64,000 nt of DNA, taken from Nephrotoma appendiculata (lineage: Eukaryota; Arthropoda; Insecta; Diptera; Tipulidae). A model generated the notes under the pieces. That model searched no databases, was not told where the DNA came from, and saw only the letters and a program-made list of their open reading frames with translations. Positions 33,273 through 43,299 of the stretch are shown piece after piece. Each line of letters opens with the position of its first letter. Within the stretch, counting starts at the first letter, position 1. The translations under genes and the position numbers were made by a program. The DNA lies in the NCBI GenBank assembly GCA_947310385.1, contig OX371225.1:173037931-173101930 (forward strand). The letters are read 5' to 3'.

Positions 33273-34399
33273 CGAAACGCACGTGTACCCGTAAGCGGAT
33301 TGGGATAGAATAGCGCACTCATATCCAGAGGAATTACAACACTTACAGTGAAACCTGATGATAGCCCGGAATTCAAGATAGATACGCTGATATTGTCCGT
33401 GATTACCAGCCAGCTGCCGCAAAAAAATTTGGATATCAAGGCAATAAATTCATGGCAATGAGTTAATTTGGCAGATCCAGGATTTCAAAAGAAGGGCGAA
33501 ATCGATATTCTCGTAGGAGCGGCTCATTTTTTCCACATCCTTCGCGATGTCCAAATTCAATTAGCTGCAGATGGGCCACTATTGCAAAACACCATCTTTG
33601 GTTAGATAGTCTCCGGAAGAATCGCCAGGAATTTGAACCATCACACCACTTCGATGTTAGCCGTGGCTGAAGATAAGGAGGATTTAGTTGATATCGACAG
33701 AAGCCTCAGGAGATTTTGGGAACTAGACTCCGGAGGAAACCTTTTGTGAGGAACACTTTCTGCAATACGTGCAAAGAGATACGAACGGGCGATTTGTTGT
33801 TAAACTTCCGTTCAACGAACCACCCAGTTGTTTGGGCCAATCTTTGCCGTCGGCAATACAACGATTGAGAGGAATAGAATGTAGGCTGGATCGTGATTCA
33901 AAGTTATCCAAACTCTATCATGATTTTCTTCTGGAATACGAGCAGCTAAACCATATGGCAGAAATTCCGCCCGGAGAAGTTACCACCAATGGCTTTTACA
34001 TACCACATCATGGAGTGGTAAAATCGTTGGGTTCCATCGACAAGCTGAGAGTGGTTTTCGACGGTTCCGCTAGAACGAGTACTGGAATATCGATGGCATT
34101 CTCAACACAAGATGGCATTCTCAACAGATGTAAAAAAGATGTATCGTCAAATAGCCGTCGCCAACGAAGATTGCGAATTTCAAAAGATTATTTGGCGTAC
34201 CGACCCATCCAAGCCAATCCGTCATTTTAAATTAAACACAGTCACATACGGGCTTGCGTCGTCCTCCTTCCTTGCGTTACGAGCCATAAAGCAAGTAGCT
34301 GAGGACAACAAATCTATCTCACCGCGCGCGGCTGATATACTCACGAAAGATATGTACGTAGACGACATCATGACTGGAGAAATGAAGACGAACTACTAG
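33273..34399 (+). pseudogene. BEL/Pao protease end and reverse transcriptase, frameshifted
   Basis: After the protease remainder, the 33769-34230 frame holds QRDTNGRFVVKLPFNEPPSC, LYHDFLLEYEQLNHM and FYIPHHGVVKSLGSIDKL, followed by RVVFDGSARTS, the BEL RT N-terminal block. An apparent 20-bp duplication near 34095-34125 (GATGGCATTCTCAACA twice) shifts the frame. The next frame (34112-34399) has STDVKKMYRQIAVANEDCEF, which is motif A with Asp present, TYGLASSSFLALRAIKQV, and KDMYVDDIMTG, motif C YVDD intact. So the catalytic residues survive, but the frame is broken by the small duplication and by stops around 33606-33750. Confidence 0.88.
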
Positions 34400-35316
34400 T
34401 ATTACAAAACGAGATTATTACTATACTAGCAAAGTATGGATTTCAGCTCAGCAAATGGAAATCAAATTGTGCTCGGTTATTAGCTCAAACTTCAGAAGAA
34501 AACTCTCATTCGCACCTAGAAACTCTTCAAGACCGCCATCACGAATCTGCTAAGGTGTTGGGTGTAATGTGGAATGCTAAGACGGATTATTTGATTTTCT
34601 CTTCCCAACAACCGGATACCAAACCAGTGACAAAGCGAACAGTATTTTCGGAAGCCAGTCGCATCTTTGACCTCCTAGGTTGGTTAGCTCCTGTCGTCGT
34701 GACCACAAAAATATTCCTACAAATGCTTTGGTGTGACAAGCTTGATTGGGATGATCCTCTTTCTTCGAAAAAGAGAACGGCATGGGAAAATATAAGAAAA
34801 GGTCTGAAGCATATAACAGCGATTTCGATTCCACGGTTCATAAACACGACTAAAGGTTGCATTGTCGATTTGCACGGTTTCTGTGACGCTAGTCAGTTGG
34901 CCTATGTGGCGGTGGTATACTTCAAAATCATTAATCCCGGCGGACAAACTTATGTTAATATCATTTCAGCCAAGTCAAGAGTTGCTCCTGTCAAACAACA
35001 GACACTTCCACGCTTAGAATTATGCGCTGCTGTCCTGCTAACTAACCTAATCAACGTCATCTTACGAGAAACTCAAGTGAAAATTGGCAGTATACACGCT
35101 TGGACAGATTCCCAAATAGTAATATATTGGCTGGGGAGTCATCCTACACGATGGAGTACCTTTGTCGGCAACCGTACTGCGGAAATTTTAAACTCGTTGC
35201 CACGTAACCATTGGAGGCAGGTACCATCTTCCGATAACCCTGCGGATTACGCCACACGTGGTTTAACACCCATCGAATTACACGCTAACAAACTCTGGTG
35301 GAATGGTCCTTCTTAG
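34400..35316 (+). pseudogene. BEL/Pao RNase H and connection domain
   Basis: Past a stop at 34397-34399 the connection reads KYGFQLSKWKSNCARLLA. The open frame 34555-35316 (253 residues) follows, with VLGVMWNAKTDYLIFS, RIFDLLGWLAPVVVTTKIF, then the RNase H fold. HGFCDASQLAYVAVVYF carries the first catalytic Asp, LPRLELCAAVLL the Glu, HAWTDSQIVIYWLGSHPTRW the second Asp, and VPSSDNPADYATRG the final Asp. All four acidic residues are present. The frame ends with LWWNGPS and a stop where the family continues into the pol linker before integrase. Confidence 0.88.
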
Positions 35317-35709
35317 CTTCATCAATCGTCGGAGTTTTGGCCGTCACAAAAAAATCATCATACAAATCTGAAGGAAAGAATCAAGAAATCACGAACGTTC
35401 ACGACTACTCTAAATGCACGAAATGAACTTTATAACCATCTTTCGTCCAAATATTCGTCCTTTCGCAAACTGCAACGAGTATTATGCTATATTCTCAGAT
35501 TTGTAACGCACTCAAGAAAATCAAAGGCGACAAGAATCGATTGCACCTACTTACGCCGTGAAGAATTGTTTCATGTTCTATACGAGCTCTGCAAGAACGA
35601 ACAGCACCTGTTTTAGAACGACGACATAACAGCATAGCAAAGGAACGGCGAAGTCAAGAAAGGTAGCAGCCTCCAAGCATTAAGTCCTTTTCTGGATGGT
35701 TCGGGAATA
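35317..35709 (+). pseudogene. BEL/Pao pol linker, broken
   Basis: Between the RNase H stop (35314-35316) and the integrase ATG, the strand still reads like pol: LHQSSEFWPSQKNHHTNLKE, then RVLCYILRFVTHSRKSKATR and ALSPFLDGSGILRVGG, which runs straight into the integrase frame. One or more frame changes around 35590-35660 interrupt it. The integrase ORF start at 35710 is therefore an internal Met of the former polyprotein, not a real initiation site. Confidence 0.7.
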
Positions 35710-36957
35710 TTGAGAGTGGGAGGTAGATTGCAAAACAGTGAGGCTCGCTATTCCACCAAGCATCCGGTAATTCTGCATGCCAAATCTAAAATTACGGAGC
35801 TAATATTAGCGGATATCCACCAGGACAATAAGCACGCAGGTCCGACTCTTCTTCTATCTATCGCCAGACAGGAATTCTGGATACCAAAGGGCAAGCCCAA
35901 GGCCAAGGAGATCGTTAAGGCTTGCGTCATATGCCGTAAGTTCAATGCCAAATGCCAACAACAACGAATGGGCAACCTTCCAATTTCGAGAGTTGAACTG
36001 ATTCGGCCCTTTTTAAAGACGGGAGTAGACTACGCAGGTCCAGTCGCAATACATTTGACCAAAGGACGAGGTCAAAAAACCTACAAGGCATATATTTGCC
36101 TGTTTATCTGCCTAAGCTCGAAGGCTGTGCACCTTGAGCTGGTTAGTGACCTTTCCAGCGACGCATATTTGGGAGCATTGAAAAGGTTTACCGCGCGAAG
36201 GGGCATATGTCAAGAGCTCCATAGCGACAACGGCACTAATTTCACGGGCTCCGATATTAAACTGAGGGAAGAATTTTCAAAATTAACCAAAGAGTCCAAT
36301 AATCTTTCCGATTTCTTTTCCAGAAACCGTATAACGTGGCGCTTTATTCCTCCAAATTCGCCACACTTTGGAGGCATCTGGGAACCCATCTGGGTGGCCA
36401 TAAAATCTGTGAAGTTCCACTTGAAGAGGGTTATAGGCAGCCACGTACTTATATTGGAGAAAATGCATACATTGCTTGCCGAGGTAGAAGCAATTTTGGA
36501 CTCCCGGCCGTTATGCAGGCTTAACGATACGGATTTGGATCCCCTAACGCCATCCCATTTTTTAATTGGCCACCCTGTTACAAAAATCCCGGAAATGGAT
36601 ATTACACCCCTCAAGCCATCTCATTTAACTCGGTGGAGAATGGTGCAACAAATAAGCCAGCACTTTTGGAAGAGATGGTACATAGAGTACCTGACATCAT
36701 TGCAGCAGCGTTCGAAATGGAGGTTTAAGGACAATCCTATTAAAGTCGGCGATATCGTCACAATCAAAGATCGTAACCTGCCCGCACATCAGTGGCTCCT
36801 TGGCAAAATCATCAAGCGTTATCCTGGCCCCGATGGCCACGTAAGAGTAGCCAAAATCAAGAATAAAAATAGTGAAATCAAGCGCCCAATTCACAAATTG
36901 TGCCTGCTTCCAGTTTCAACTACGGAGCCAAATAATACAAACCAAGAAGTCAAGTAG
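35710..36957 (+). CDS. BEL/Pao integrase, uninterrupted
   Basis: This 415-residue frame is the largest intact coding unit in the window. It inserts element cDNA into chromosomes. Residues 37, 42, 72 and 75 form the HHCC zinc-binding N-domain (H-x4-H, C-x2-C in ACVICRKF). The core has Asp107 in TGVDYAGPV, Asp173 in HSDNGTNF and Glu225 in GGIWEPIWVAIKS, the DDE triad. The C-terminal DUF5641-type domain (about 315-400) has FWKRWYIEYLTSLQQRSKW, VGDIVTIKD and LGKIIKRYPGPDGHVRVAKI, and ends at HKLCLLPV. The family usually has WE-A at the Glu; here it is WEP. In life it would be cleaved from Gag-Pol. The upstream half of pol is dead, so no functional element is implied. Confidence 0.93.
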   Translation: MRVGGRLQNSEARYSTKHPVILHAKSKITELILADIHQDNKHAGPTLLLSIARQEFWIPKGKPKAKEIVKACVICRKFNAKCQQQRMGNLPISRVELIRPFLKTGVDYAGPVAIHLTKGRGQKTYKAYICLFICLSSKAVHLELVSDLSSDAYLGALKRFTARRGICQELHSDNGTNFTGSDIKLREEFSKLTKESNNLSDFFSRNRITWRFIPPNSPHFGGIWEPIWVAIKSVKFHLKRVIGSHVLILEKMHTLLAEVEAILDSRPLCRLNDTDLDPLTPSHFLIGHPVTKIPEMDITPLKPSHLTRWRMVQQISQHFWKRWYIEYLTSLQQRSKWRFKDNPIKVGDIVTIKDRNLPAHQWLLGKIIKRYPGPDGHVRVAKIKNKNSEIKRPIHKLCLLPVSTTEPNNTNQEVK

Positions 36958-37211
36958 TTTCTGCTAAACCTCACGCAATATTCATCATTAGAACACGTAT
37001 GCCCAAATTGGAACATTTATTAAATCTTACAAAATCATCGAGTTAGAGTATCCCGTATCAACGTTCCAAATATTTCTCATCAAGAACCAATTTGGTTTTA
37101 ATTTCCCACATCGCTGTGCTCGTAATTCATCAACACCACGGAAATTACTATCACGGAAACAACAATAATAAATCCTCACTATTGAATTAAATAATTCAAG
37201 GCCCGGCGGTA

Positions 37212-37637
37212 TGTTGGTTTCGGAATAGCATCACCTAAAATCAAGCTAAAAGATTGAAATTATCATCCCAAGCTTACCGAAATATGTGTACATTCTTATT
37301 ACTTTTATTTTGTAATGTCAAAATTATGACATTTTATTGCAATGACCATTCAAGTTCAAAGTTCATCGAACTCTTATTACATTGTGAACGCGTTGCAAAT
37401 AAGATGTCACAATTTCGGCAATTTTCTATTGCATCCTGTATATTTTTTTTTTCTTGTATTCATTACGAACAAAACTGAGCTAAACTGAAGTTTATAAATT
37501 AATAAAAAAATTAATAAATTTTCTTAAAAGCAAAAAAATAAAAGTTCTTCATCTTTTCAACTTGGGAACTATCGCAGAGGCAAACCGTAAGCCCACCAAT
37601 AGCAGTGGCCATCAGCATCCTTGTCTTTGCCCCAACA
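37212..37637 (+). repeat. 3' LTR of the second BEL/Pao element
   Basis: 426 bp, TGTTGGTTTCGG...CCCCAACA. It lacks both the 834-bp insertion and the segment of about 26 nt seen in the 5' LTR. The purine-rich GGCCCGGCGGTA directly upstream is the likely plus-strand primer tract. It is followed by an A-rich run (about 19 nt) and then GAATCC. Confidence 0.9.
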
Positions 37638-37699
37638 AAATAAAAAAAAAAAAAAAGAATCCATGTAAGTAACCACTGTGAAGGTTAAATTTGATCATT

Positions 37700-38965
37700 A
37701 CAACAGCTGTAACCTGTATAACCTAAAGAAAGAGGACTACATTAGGGTAAGGTTAGGTCAAGATTGGCCCATTGTGATACCGCAGGATCCAATTTTTCCT
37801 TATTTCCGCTAAAACCATCCAGAGCTACTAATGTAGCTTAAAATATCTCGCTCTCCACAGTCCGCGAGTTCAGAAAGACTGTCCATATCGTACACACCCA
37901 AGTAATTTTTTTTTGTATGCCATTGCCGGACACGAACATAGGAAGTGATCTAAAGTCTCTTCCTCCTCTTCGTTCATACAACTTCTACAAAAGTCATTCG
38001 TTTTTAGACCTAGTCTTCTCGCGTGTTCCCCAAAAAGGCAGGGCACTATCTCTATCTTGATCTGTACGACCAATCCTAACTGTCGTTTTGGCCAAACCTG
38101 TTTTGCTACCCTGCATGTGAGAGTGTTGGTCCACCTCTCATCTGAGAAGGCGATTGCCTTTTTAGTGAGCGCCGATTTGAGCGCTGCTATCTTGGAGGAT
38201 GCATCTGGAGAGTCGTACCGCACCTAGCTAGTTCATGTGCCCTGCAGTCTCCCATGACGTTCGAGTGCCCAGGGAACCAGATTATCTGGATACTGAAATA
38301 CTCGCTCATCTCATTAAGAAATGATCGGCAATCGACCGCCACCCATGACTTCAGAGAAACCGCCTCTAGTGACCTGAGTGCCGCTTGACAGTCCACATAA
38401 ATTGCGATATCCCTCACGGATACCACGTTATGCTTCAACCATGTCACGACTTCCCCTATCGCCACCACTTCAGCCTAGTACACGCTCCAATAGTCAGGGA
38501 AACGTACAGAAATATTAACACTGAGCATCTCACAGAAGACTCCGGCTCCTACTTTGCCGTCTTAGAGTCGTCCGTGAAAAATTTCAGTGCCTCGTTTTCC
38601 AGTATTGATCCGTTCCAGGATTCTCTCGAAGGATCGATGATCCGGAAACTTTACCAAAGCACAACGTTGGTTTAATATAATCTAGATTCCCCAGGTCTTC
38701 CCTTAATGATCTAACTATCGTCGAGTGTTCCGCTTGAAGACATTTCCACCGAGAGACAGCCCGTAAGTGACCCGTTTATAAGCGTACAGGCCGTTCTTTG
38801 CACCTTCTCCAACATCCTTATGTTAGTTACCTTTTTCAGACCCGCCCACCACACCACCACCCTGTACATCAGCACATATCTTAACACTGCGGTATAGAGC
38901 CAGTGTACCAGCTCTGGTTTCAAACCCCATCTCTTACCTATGGTGTTGCTATAAAGAAAGACTAA
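37700..38965 (-). pseudogene. RNase-H-bearing non-LTR relic (I/LOA-like), minus strand
   Basis: From high to low: NTIGKRWGLKPELVHWLYTA, then VVVWWAGLKKVTNIRMLEKV and QRTACTLINGSLTG, the post-RT region of I/LOA/R1-type elements. Then comes an RNase H: FFTDDSKTAK near 38570-38590 (first Asp), AEVVAIGEVVTWLK (Glu, preceded by a stop), DIAIYVDCQAALRSLEAV (Asp) and IQIIWFPGHSNVMGDCRAHE (His and last Asp). A C-terminal zinc motif FCRSCMNEEEEETLDHFLCS ends the protein (37870-38223 frame). An RNase H after RT points to the I/LOA group. The RT core is missing; a plus-strand Jockey-like element starts near 38980. Confidence 0.78.
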
Positions 38966-39310
38966 ATTAACTCGTTCCAGAAATTAGGAAGTAACTTCAT
39001 TATTGGAGGTGACTTTAATGCAAAAATACCTTCTGGGGTTCAAGATTAACCTCTCCAAAAGGCAAAGAATTACCTTACCCTCTGAATTTTACTCGGGAGG
39101 GAAACCCACATACTGGCCAACTGATCCGAAAAAAATTAGACATCTTATAGATTTCTAGATCACTAAAGGTGCCTCGTAACGCTATACATCTTCTTAGAAA
39201 ATGATGAAATTCTAATATCTGATCATTTTCTTGTTATTACTTCGGTTAGTGAAAATGTAATAGACAAAACAATTTCACCACAGCTCACAAACAACAATTT
39301 AAATTGTTAA

Positions 39311-39930
39311 TTGTTTAAACAGTCAGTAGAGGAAAAAATAGAACTTGAAGTGCTAATCAAAAGTAAAAATGAAATAGAAGAGGAACTAGACAGGCTCCTT
39401 GATGCCATACAATGGTGGACTTGGGAATGCACCCCCAAATTATCATCCAGGAAAAAAAACTCCGTTATTTACCCAATAGAAGTAAGACAACTAGTGCAGG
39501 AAAAACGAAAAGCCCGAAAGAAATGGCAGAATATGTGTCCGCCGCAAGATAAAACCACCTTAAACAACTTGTGCATCAAACTTAAGGCATTCATAAAAGC
39601 AGTGAAAAATGAAACAATTGGAAAATACCTTTGTTCTCTGACTCCAACTAAAGATACCGACTATTCCCTCTGGAAAGCAACAAAAGGGTTAAAACGACCA
39701 AGAACGCAGATCCCGCCAATCAAAACAGTCGATGGGAAATGGGCTAGAAGCACGAAAGATAAAGCTGACCTGTTTGCTGAACATCTTGAAGAAACATTTC
39801 AACGGCTAGGTCTGCAAACCGGTTACGAAAACACTGCTGATACGCCCAGAATATCTGATTTCGAAGAGGTCAGGCCTGTAACATTGAGAGAACTAAAAGC
39901 CAATAAGGCCATACAAGTTATTTTCAGTTT
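39311..39930 (+). pseudogene. Jockey-like ORF2 linker between endonuclease and RT
   Basis: The open frame starting at 39311 reads EEELDRLLDAIQWWTWECTP, then VRQLVQEKRKARKKWQNMCP, LWKATKGLKRPRTQIPPIKT and DKADLFAEHLEETFQRLG, which is standard wording for the endonuclease-RT linker of Jockey-type elements (R--WQ, W--TK-LKRP, K-A--FA-HL---F). The family match ends at about 39920 (TLRELKANKA). The last 30 codons, to the stop at 40016-40018, come from the inserted sequence. The usual RT0 block SPG-D is lost at this junction. Confidence 0.8.
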
Positions 39931-39952
39931 TTGGCCAATATCTCAAAAACAT

Positions 39953-40125
39953 CCACCAGTAACCAATACTTTCCGTTGTTTTTCTAAATGCTTAGATCAT
40001 ACTGAGACTATATGGTAAATTTCCTTAGAATTTTTTGATTTTATGAATTTTGACCAAATTTTCCATATAGTTTCAGTATAATCTTAGCTTTTACAAAAAC
40101 AACCGAAAGTATTGGTTACTAGTGG
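39953..40125. mobile_element. 173-bp foldback MITE inside the Jockey-like relic
   Basis: The left arm starts CCACCAGTAACCAATACTTT and the right arm, reversed, starts CCACTAGTAACCAATACTTT. The arms continue to pair (CGTTGTTTTT, TTAGATCATACTGAGACTAT against AAGATTATACTGAAACTAT) for about 75-80 bp, leaving a loop of only about 15-20 bp around 40035. It has no coding capacity. The transcript of either strand would fold into one long hairpin. No target duplication could be fixed. Confidence 0.8.
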
Positions 40126-40329
40126 AAGAAATGCCGGAGAGACGGAATATTGTTAAATTTTCAGATTTCATATACCGAATTCCTTTACTTCGGAGATCAA
40201 TCCAATTGCCATTTTAAGGATCACTTTTAATATTTTATTCTACTGAGATGTTTTATTTAGTGAAAGATTAATAGTAGCGGAATCTCTTTTTTCCGCTATC
40301 TTATACAGCATAATATATGTTTGGTTTCG

Positions 40330-40790
40330 GAGAGAAACATTCAATAGTTACCAGGTTTATACGCTTACAGATGTCATTGAGAATACATTATAGAGAGAAA
40401 AAAAAGTTTGTTCTAGTATCTTCTTAGATCAGGCGTAGGCCTTCGATAAGATGTCGCACAGAGGTTTACTCTTCAAGCTACATAAAGATTGACCAAAAAA
40501 ATATTATTTGACTTTAAAATCATACATAGAGAATAGCCACTTTAGGAAGAAATATGAAGATGAATATTCCGACCTAAAAAAGGTTTCGGCAGGAGTTCCG
40601 CAGGGTAGTGTTTTGGGACCTTATATTCTTTACCTGCTCTACACCAGAGATTTACCTCAATTAAACGATGTTACTGTTGCAACATTTCACGGTGACACGG
40701 CAGTTCTCTCAGTAGGAGACACTATCCTCGAACGAAACTTCAAAAAGCATCAGACAAAATCATAAAATGGACAAAAATGTGGCGTATCGA
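40330..40790 (+). pseudogene. Jockey-like RT core fragment
   Basis: Upstream frames give HSIVTRF and, near 40410-40450, FLDQA-AFDKMSHRGLLFKL with a stop, equivalent to motif A (FLDV-QAFDKVWH-GL). The open frame 40508-40765 gives VSAGVPQGSVLGPYILYLLY (motif B, intact) and VATFHGDTAVLSVGDTI. The latter is motif C, where FADDTA has become FHGDTA, so one catalytic Asp is lost. Downstream (40780-40830) NINKS-type sequence follows in other frames. The enzyme is inactive. Confidence 0.82.
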
Positions 40791-41349
40791 GCTCAATAAA
40801 TCATAATCCACACATGTGAATTTTACGAATCCAAAACTCAGTTATAAACCTGTAATCATTAAAGGTCTGCAGATTCCGTATGCAAATTAGGCTAAATATC
40901 TAGGGATGACCTTAGATATCAGGCTCAGATGGAAAGAGCTCAGATGGAAAAATAAAAAAGATAAACTTAATATCAAATATCAAAAAATGTATTGGCTGAT
41001 CGGGAAAAATTCGGAATTGTCAACCGAAATTTAATGCTATTATATCAACAGGAGCTAAAGCCAATATGGACTTAAGAAATACAGCTCTGGGGCTGTACAA
41101 AGAAAACCAACACCAAAATAATACAAACTTTTCAAAACCCTAAATATTCCGACGGATCAAGAAGAAATAAAAAAATTTGCAATAATTCATGGACAACGTA
41201 TTTATCGACATGTATTGCATTATCAACATGTATGTTGGACACTTCACATGCAGTAAGACGATTGCAGAGAACGAAACCAATTGATTTAATGGATTAAGGA
41301 CACCAGTGCAAAGACTATACTTCAGTAAATAACCTATAAATGGAGCTGG

Positions 41350-41990
41350 TGTACGCAAGCCTTTCTCGGGACTTACTTTTACAATTTCCCTGGCGGGGGA
41401 TAACAGACCAACGTGTCTTTGTGTTACTTTCAAATCTGCAAGTAGGGATATTAAAATGTTGATAATTTGAGCGCTAATTATGTCTATAAACCTTCGATTT
41501 TGACAGGGTTTGTATGGTTGCAAAACACCTTCATCGTTTCGCACCTGGATTACAATTTGGAGTAAGCATCAGGTACTAGTGTTATTTTCATTGTCTTGAT
41601 GCTTGATTTATCTTGTAATGTGGCCTTAAGTACTTCAATAGATATACTTGTAAGGATGGTAATTTCCCCAAATCAAATGCTGTATGAAAAACTGTGATAT
41701 TGTCTCGGTAGGAAAACTGCACCAAATTGGCATTCAGCATTGTTATTTCAACTGTTCCGACCAGCAATTTAGTGCATATGTTATTCGCTTTTTTAAGAGT
41801 TAGAACAGTTTGAATTTTATCAAGAACCCACTATATATGAATGCCGGAAATCGTGACGGAAGCCCAAGTCTACGTGTGACAGTTGAGTTCCATATATAAA
41901 TTATATTAAAAAGTTGTGTTTTGTAATGAGACAGTAAGGCTGAGATGATGATTAAGTTGTTACATCGCACGTCGCGTGTATTATGGGACG
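41350..41990. other. Unclassified stretch
   Basis: A minus-strand frame at 41140-41544 (134 residues) has no family signal and overlaps the end of the Jockey-like relic in the opposite sense. Around 41680-41800 the minus strand has weak protease-like wording (KLLVGTVEITMLNANLVQF) that could come from an LTR element, but no DSG motif is present. I make no call. Confidence 0.4.
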
Positions 41991-41995
41991 AAGTA

Positions 41996-43290
41996 CGAGG
42001 GCAAATCAAAAAGTCTTGCAATATCATATGAAAAAAAAGAGTGAGAGAGACAGCAATATTTTTATTTTTCGACATAATCTCCTTTAAGGTTTATACATTT
42101 GTCACATCGATCAATTAACTTACCTAAACCCTCTAAAAAAAAAGATTTCTTTTGCTCCATAAAATATTCATTTACAACAGACTGTACTTCATAGTCACTG
42201 GAAAATTTCCGGCCCCTTAGTGTTTTTTTCAAATTGGGAAAGAGAAGTAGTCACTGGGTGCCAAGTCTAGACTGTACGGTGGATGCGGAATTTCCACGAA
42301 GCCGCAGTCCTTTAATGCAGCTTGAGCAATATTAGCCTTGCGCACTGGTGTATTGTCGTGAAGAAGCAAGATTTTTTTCCTAACTTTCCTTGGCCGTTTT
42401 TCCCGGATCGCTTTTTTCAATTTTCGCAAAACCTCTGCGTAATATATGCCTGTGATTGTGGTTTTCGGTGGCATATAATCGATTATCAAAATTCCTTCAG
42501 CATCCCAAAAAATTGTTGCCAAAACCTTACCAGCAGACGGTTGAGTTTTGAATTTCTTTGGTGGTGGTTCACTACGTTTAATCCATTGCATCGATTCTTG
42601 TTTGGATTCCAGATCCTAGTGATGAAGCCATGTTTCATCGCCTGTTATTATGTTACCCAAGAAATTTTCTGGATCTGCTTTGTACATATCTAAAATCGCC
42701 TTTGAAGTTTAAACACGCATTTTTTTTTGTTCAGCATTCAACAAACGGGGAACCCATCGCGCACTTACTTTCGACATGTGAAGGTGGTCATGTAATATAG
42801 TATATGTGGTACCGTATGAAAGAGAAAGTCTCCACGCTAACCGCGGAACAGAAATACGCCGGTCCTCCAATACAATAGAATCAGCCAAAATTACGTTTTC
42901 ATGGCTAATAGCATCTGCTGGCCGACCCGAGCGGTTATCGTCTTATAATGACTCCCAACCACTTTTGAATAATTTTACCCACTTTGTTACTGTGGCATAT
43001 GATGGTGCAGATTCGCCGTAAACTTTTGATATATAGTTGAATATATAAATTGCATTTCGTCCATCTTTATAGAAAAATTTAGTAACGGCGCGATATTCAA
43101 TTTCATTCATTTTAAGAAAAATTCAAAACACATGTTACTAAATTGACAAAAACAAACGAACCGTAAAATTTACATCGAAATGTTCTTCTAGAAGTTTCAT
43201 CGTGACAAAAAATGGTTTTGAAAAATATATTGTTGTCTCACTCACTCGTTTTTTTCATATGATATTGCAAGACTTTTTGATATACCCTCG
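41996..43290 (-). mobile_element. Mariner element with complete long TIRs
   Basis: TA lies at 41994-41995 and at 43291-43292. The left end CGAGGGCAAATCAAAAAGTC and the reversed right end CGAGGGTATATCAAAAAGTC stay aligned for about 66 bp with about six mismatches, including CTTGCAATATCATATGAAAA. The left TIR reaches to within a few bases of the transposase stop codon. The length is 1295 bp, normal for mariner. Transposase is on the minus strand and is dead. With both ends and the TA duplication intact, the copy could in principle have been mobilised in trans when young. Confidence 0.92.
42062..43110 (-). pseudogene. Mariner transposase (D34D), three stops and one frameshift
   Basis: The start is the ATG at 43108-43110 (MNEIEYRAVTKFFYKDGRNA); the end is GDYVEK and a stop at 42062-42064. 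The HTH part has YATVTKWVKLFKSGWESL, then a stop, then DDNRSGRPADAI. The linker has WRLSLSYGTTYTILHDHLHM and SARWVPRLLNAEQKK. The catalytic core has IITGDETWLHH, a stop, ESKQESMQWIKRSEPPPKK, then LLLHDNTP and SLDLAPSDYF. There are 34 residues between the last two Asp, the mariner D34D signature. Stops lie after WESL, after MRV and after LHH. A one-base loss after DYFSFP (near 42235) shifts the C-terminus. All three catalytic Asp are present. Confidence 0.9.
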
Positions 43291-43299
43291 TAGTTCTCC

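Larger units (their letters stand above)
30184..37637 (+). mobile_element. Near-complete BEL/Pao LTR retrotransposon
   Basis: LTRs at 30184-31473 and 37212-37637 flank Gag, zinc knuckle, protease, RT with YVDD, RNase H and integrase, all on the plus strand in BEL/Pao order. The total is 7454 bp, or about 6.6 kb without the 834-bp insertion in the 5' LTR. The integrase is one uninterrupted frame, while Gag to RNase H is broken by several stops and frameshifts. A primer-binding-type 12-mer follows the 5' LTR and a purine-rich AAGGCCCGGCGG precedes the 3' LTR. No matching 5-bp target duplication was found: the left flank is GAATT, the right flank is an A-rich run followed by GAATC. No envelope-like ORF is present. 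Confidence 0.92.
38980..41350 (+). mobile_element. Jockey-like non-LTR retrotransposon, decayed, plus strand
   Basis: An endonuclease end (FIIGGDFNAKIPSG near 39000, EPTYWPTDPKKIRHLIDF near 39100, ISDHFLVITS near 39220) is followed by a 235-residue linker ORF, an RT part and post-RT pieces (YLGMTLDIRLRWKE near 40900, ADDCR-like Cys/His traces near 41260). The order is that of Jockey-type ORF2. ORF1 is absent upstream because the minus-strand relic abuts it. Between 39930 and 40330 the RT N-terminal block has been replaced or split by unrelated sequence that includes a foldback MITE. The 3' end is not defined. Confidence 0.78.

Noticed and set aside
32897..33439. 180-codon minus-strand frame
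   Set aside because: Antisense shadow of the BEL zinc-knuckle and protease coding strand.
36210..36614. 134-codon minus-strand frame
   Set aside because: Antisense shadow of the intact integrase.
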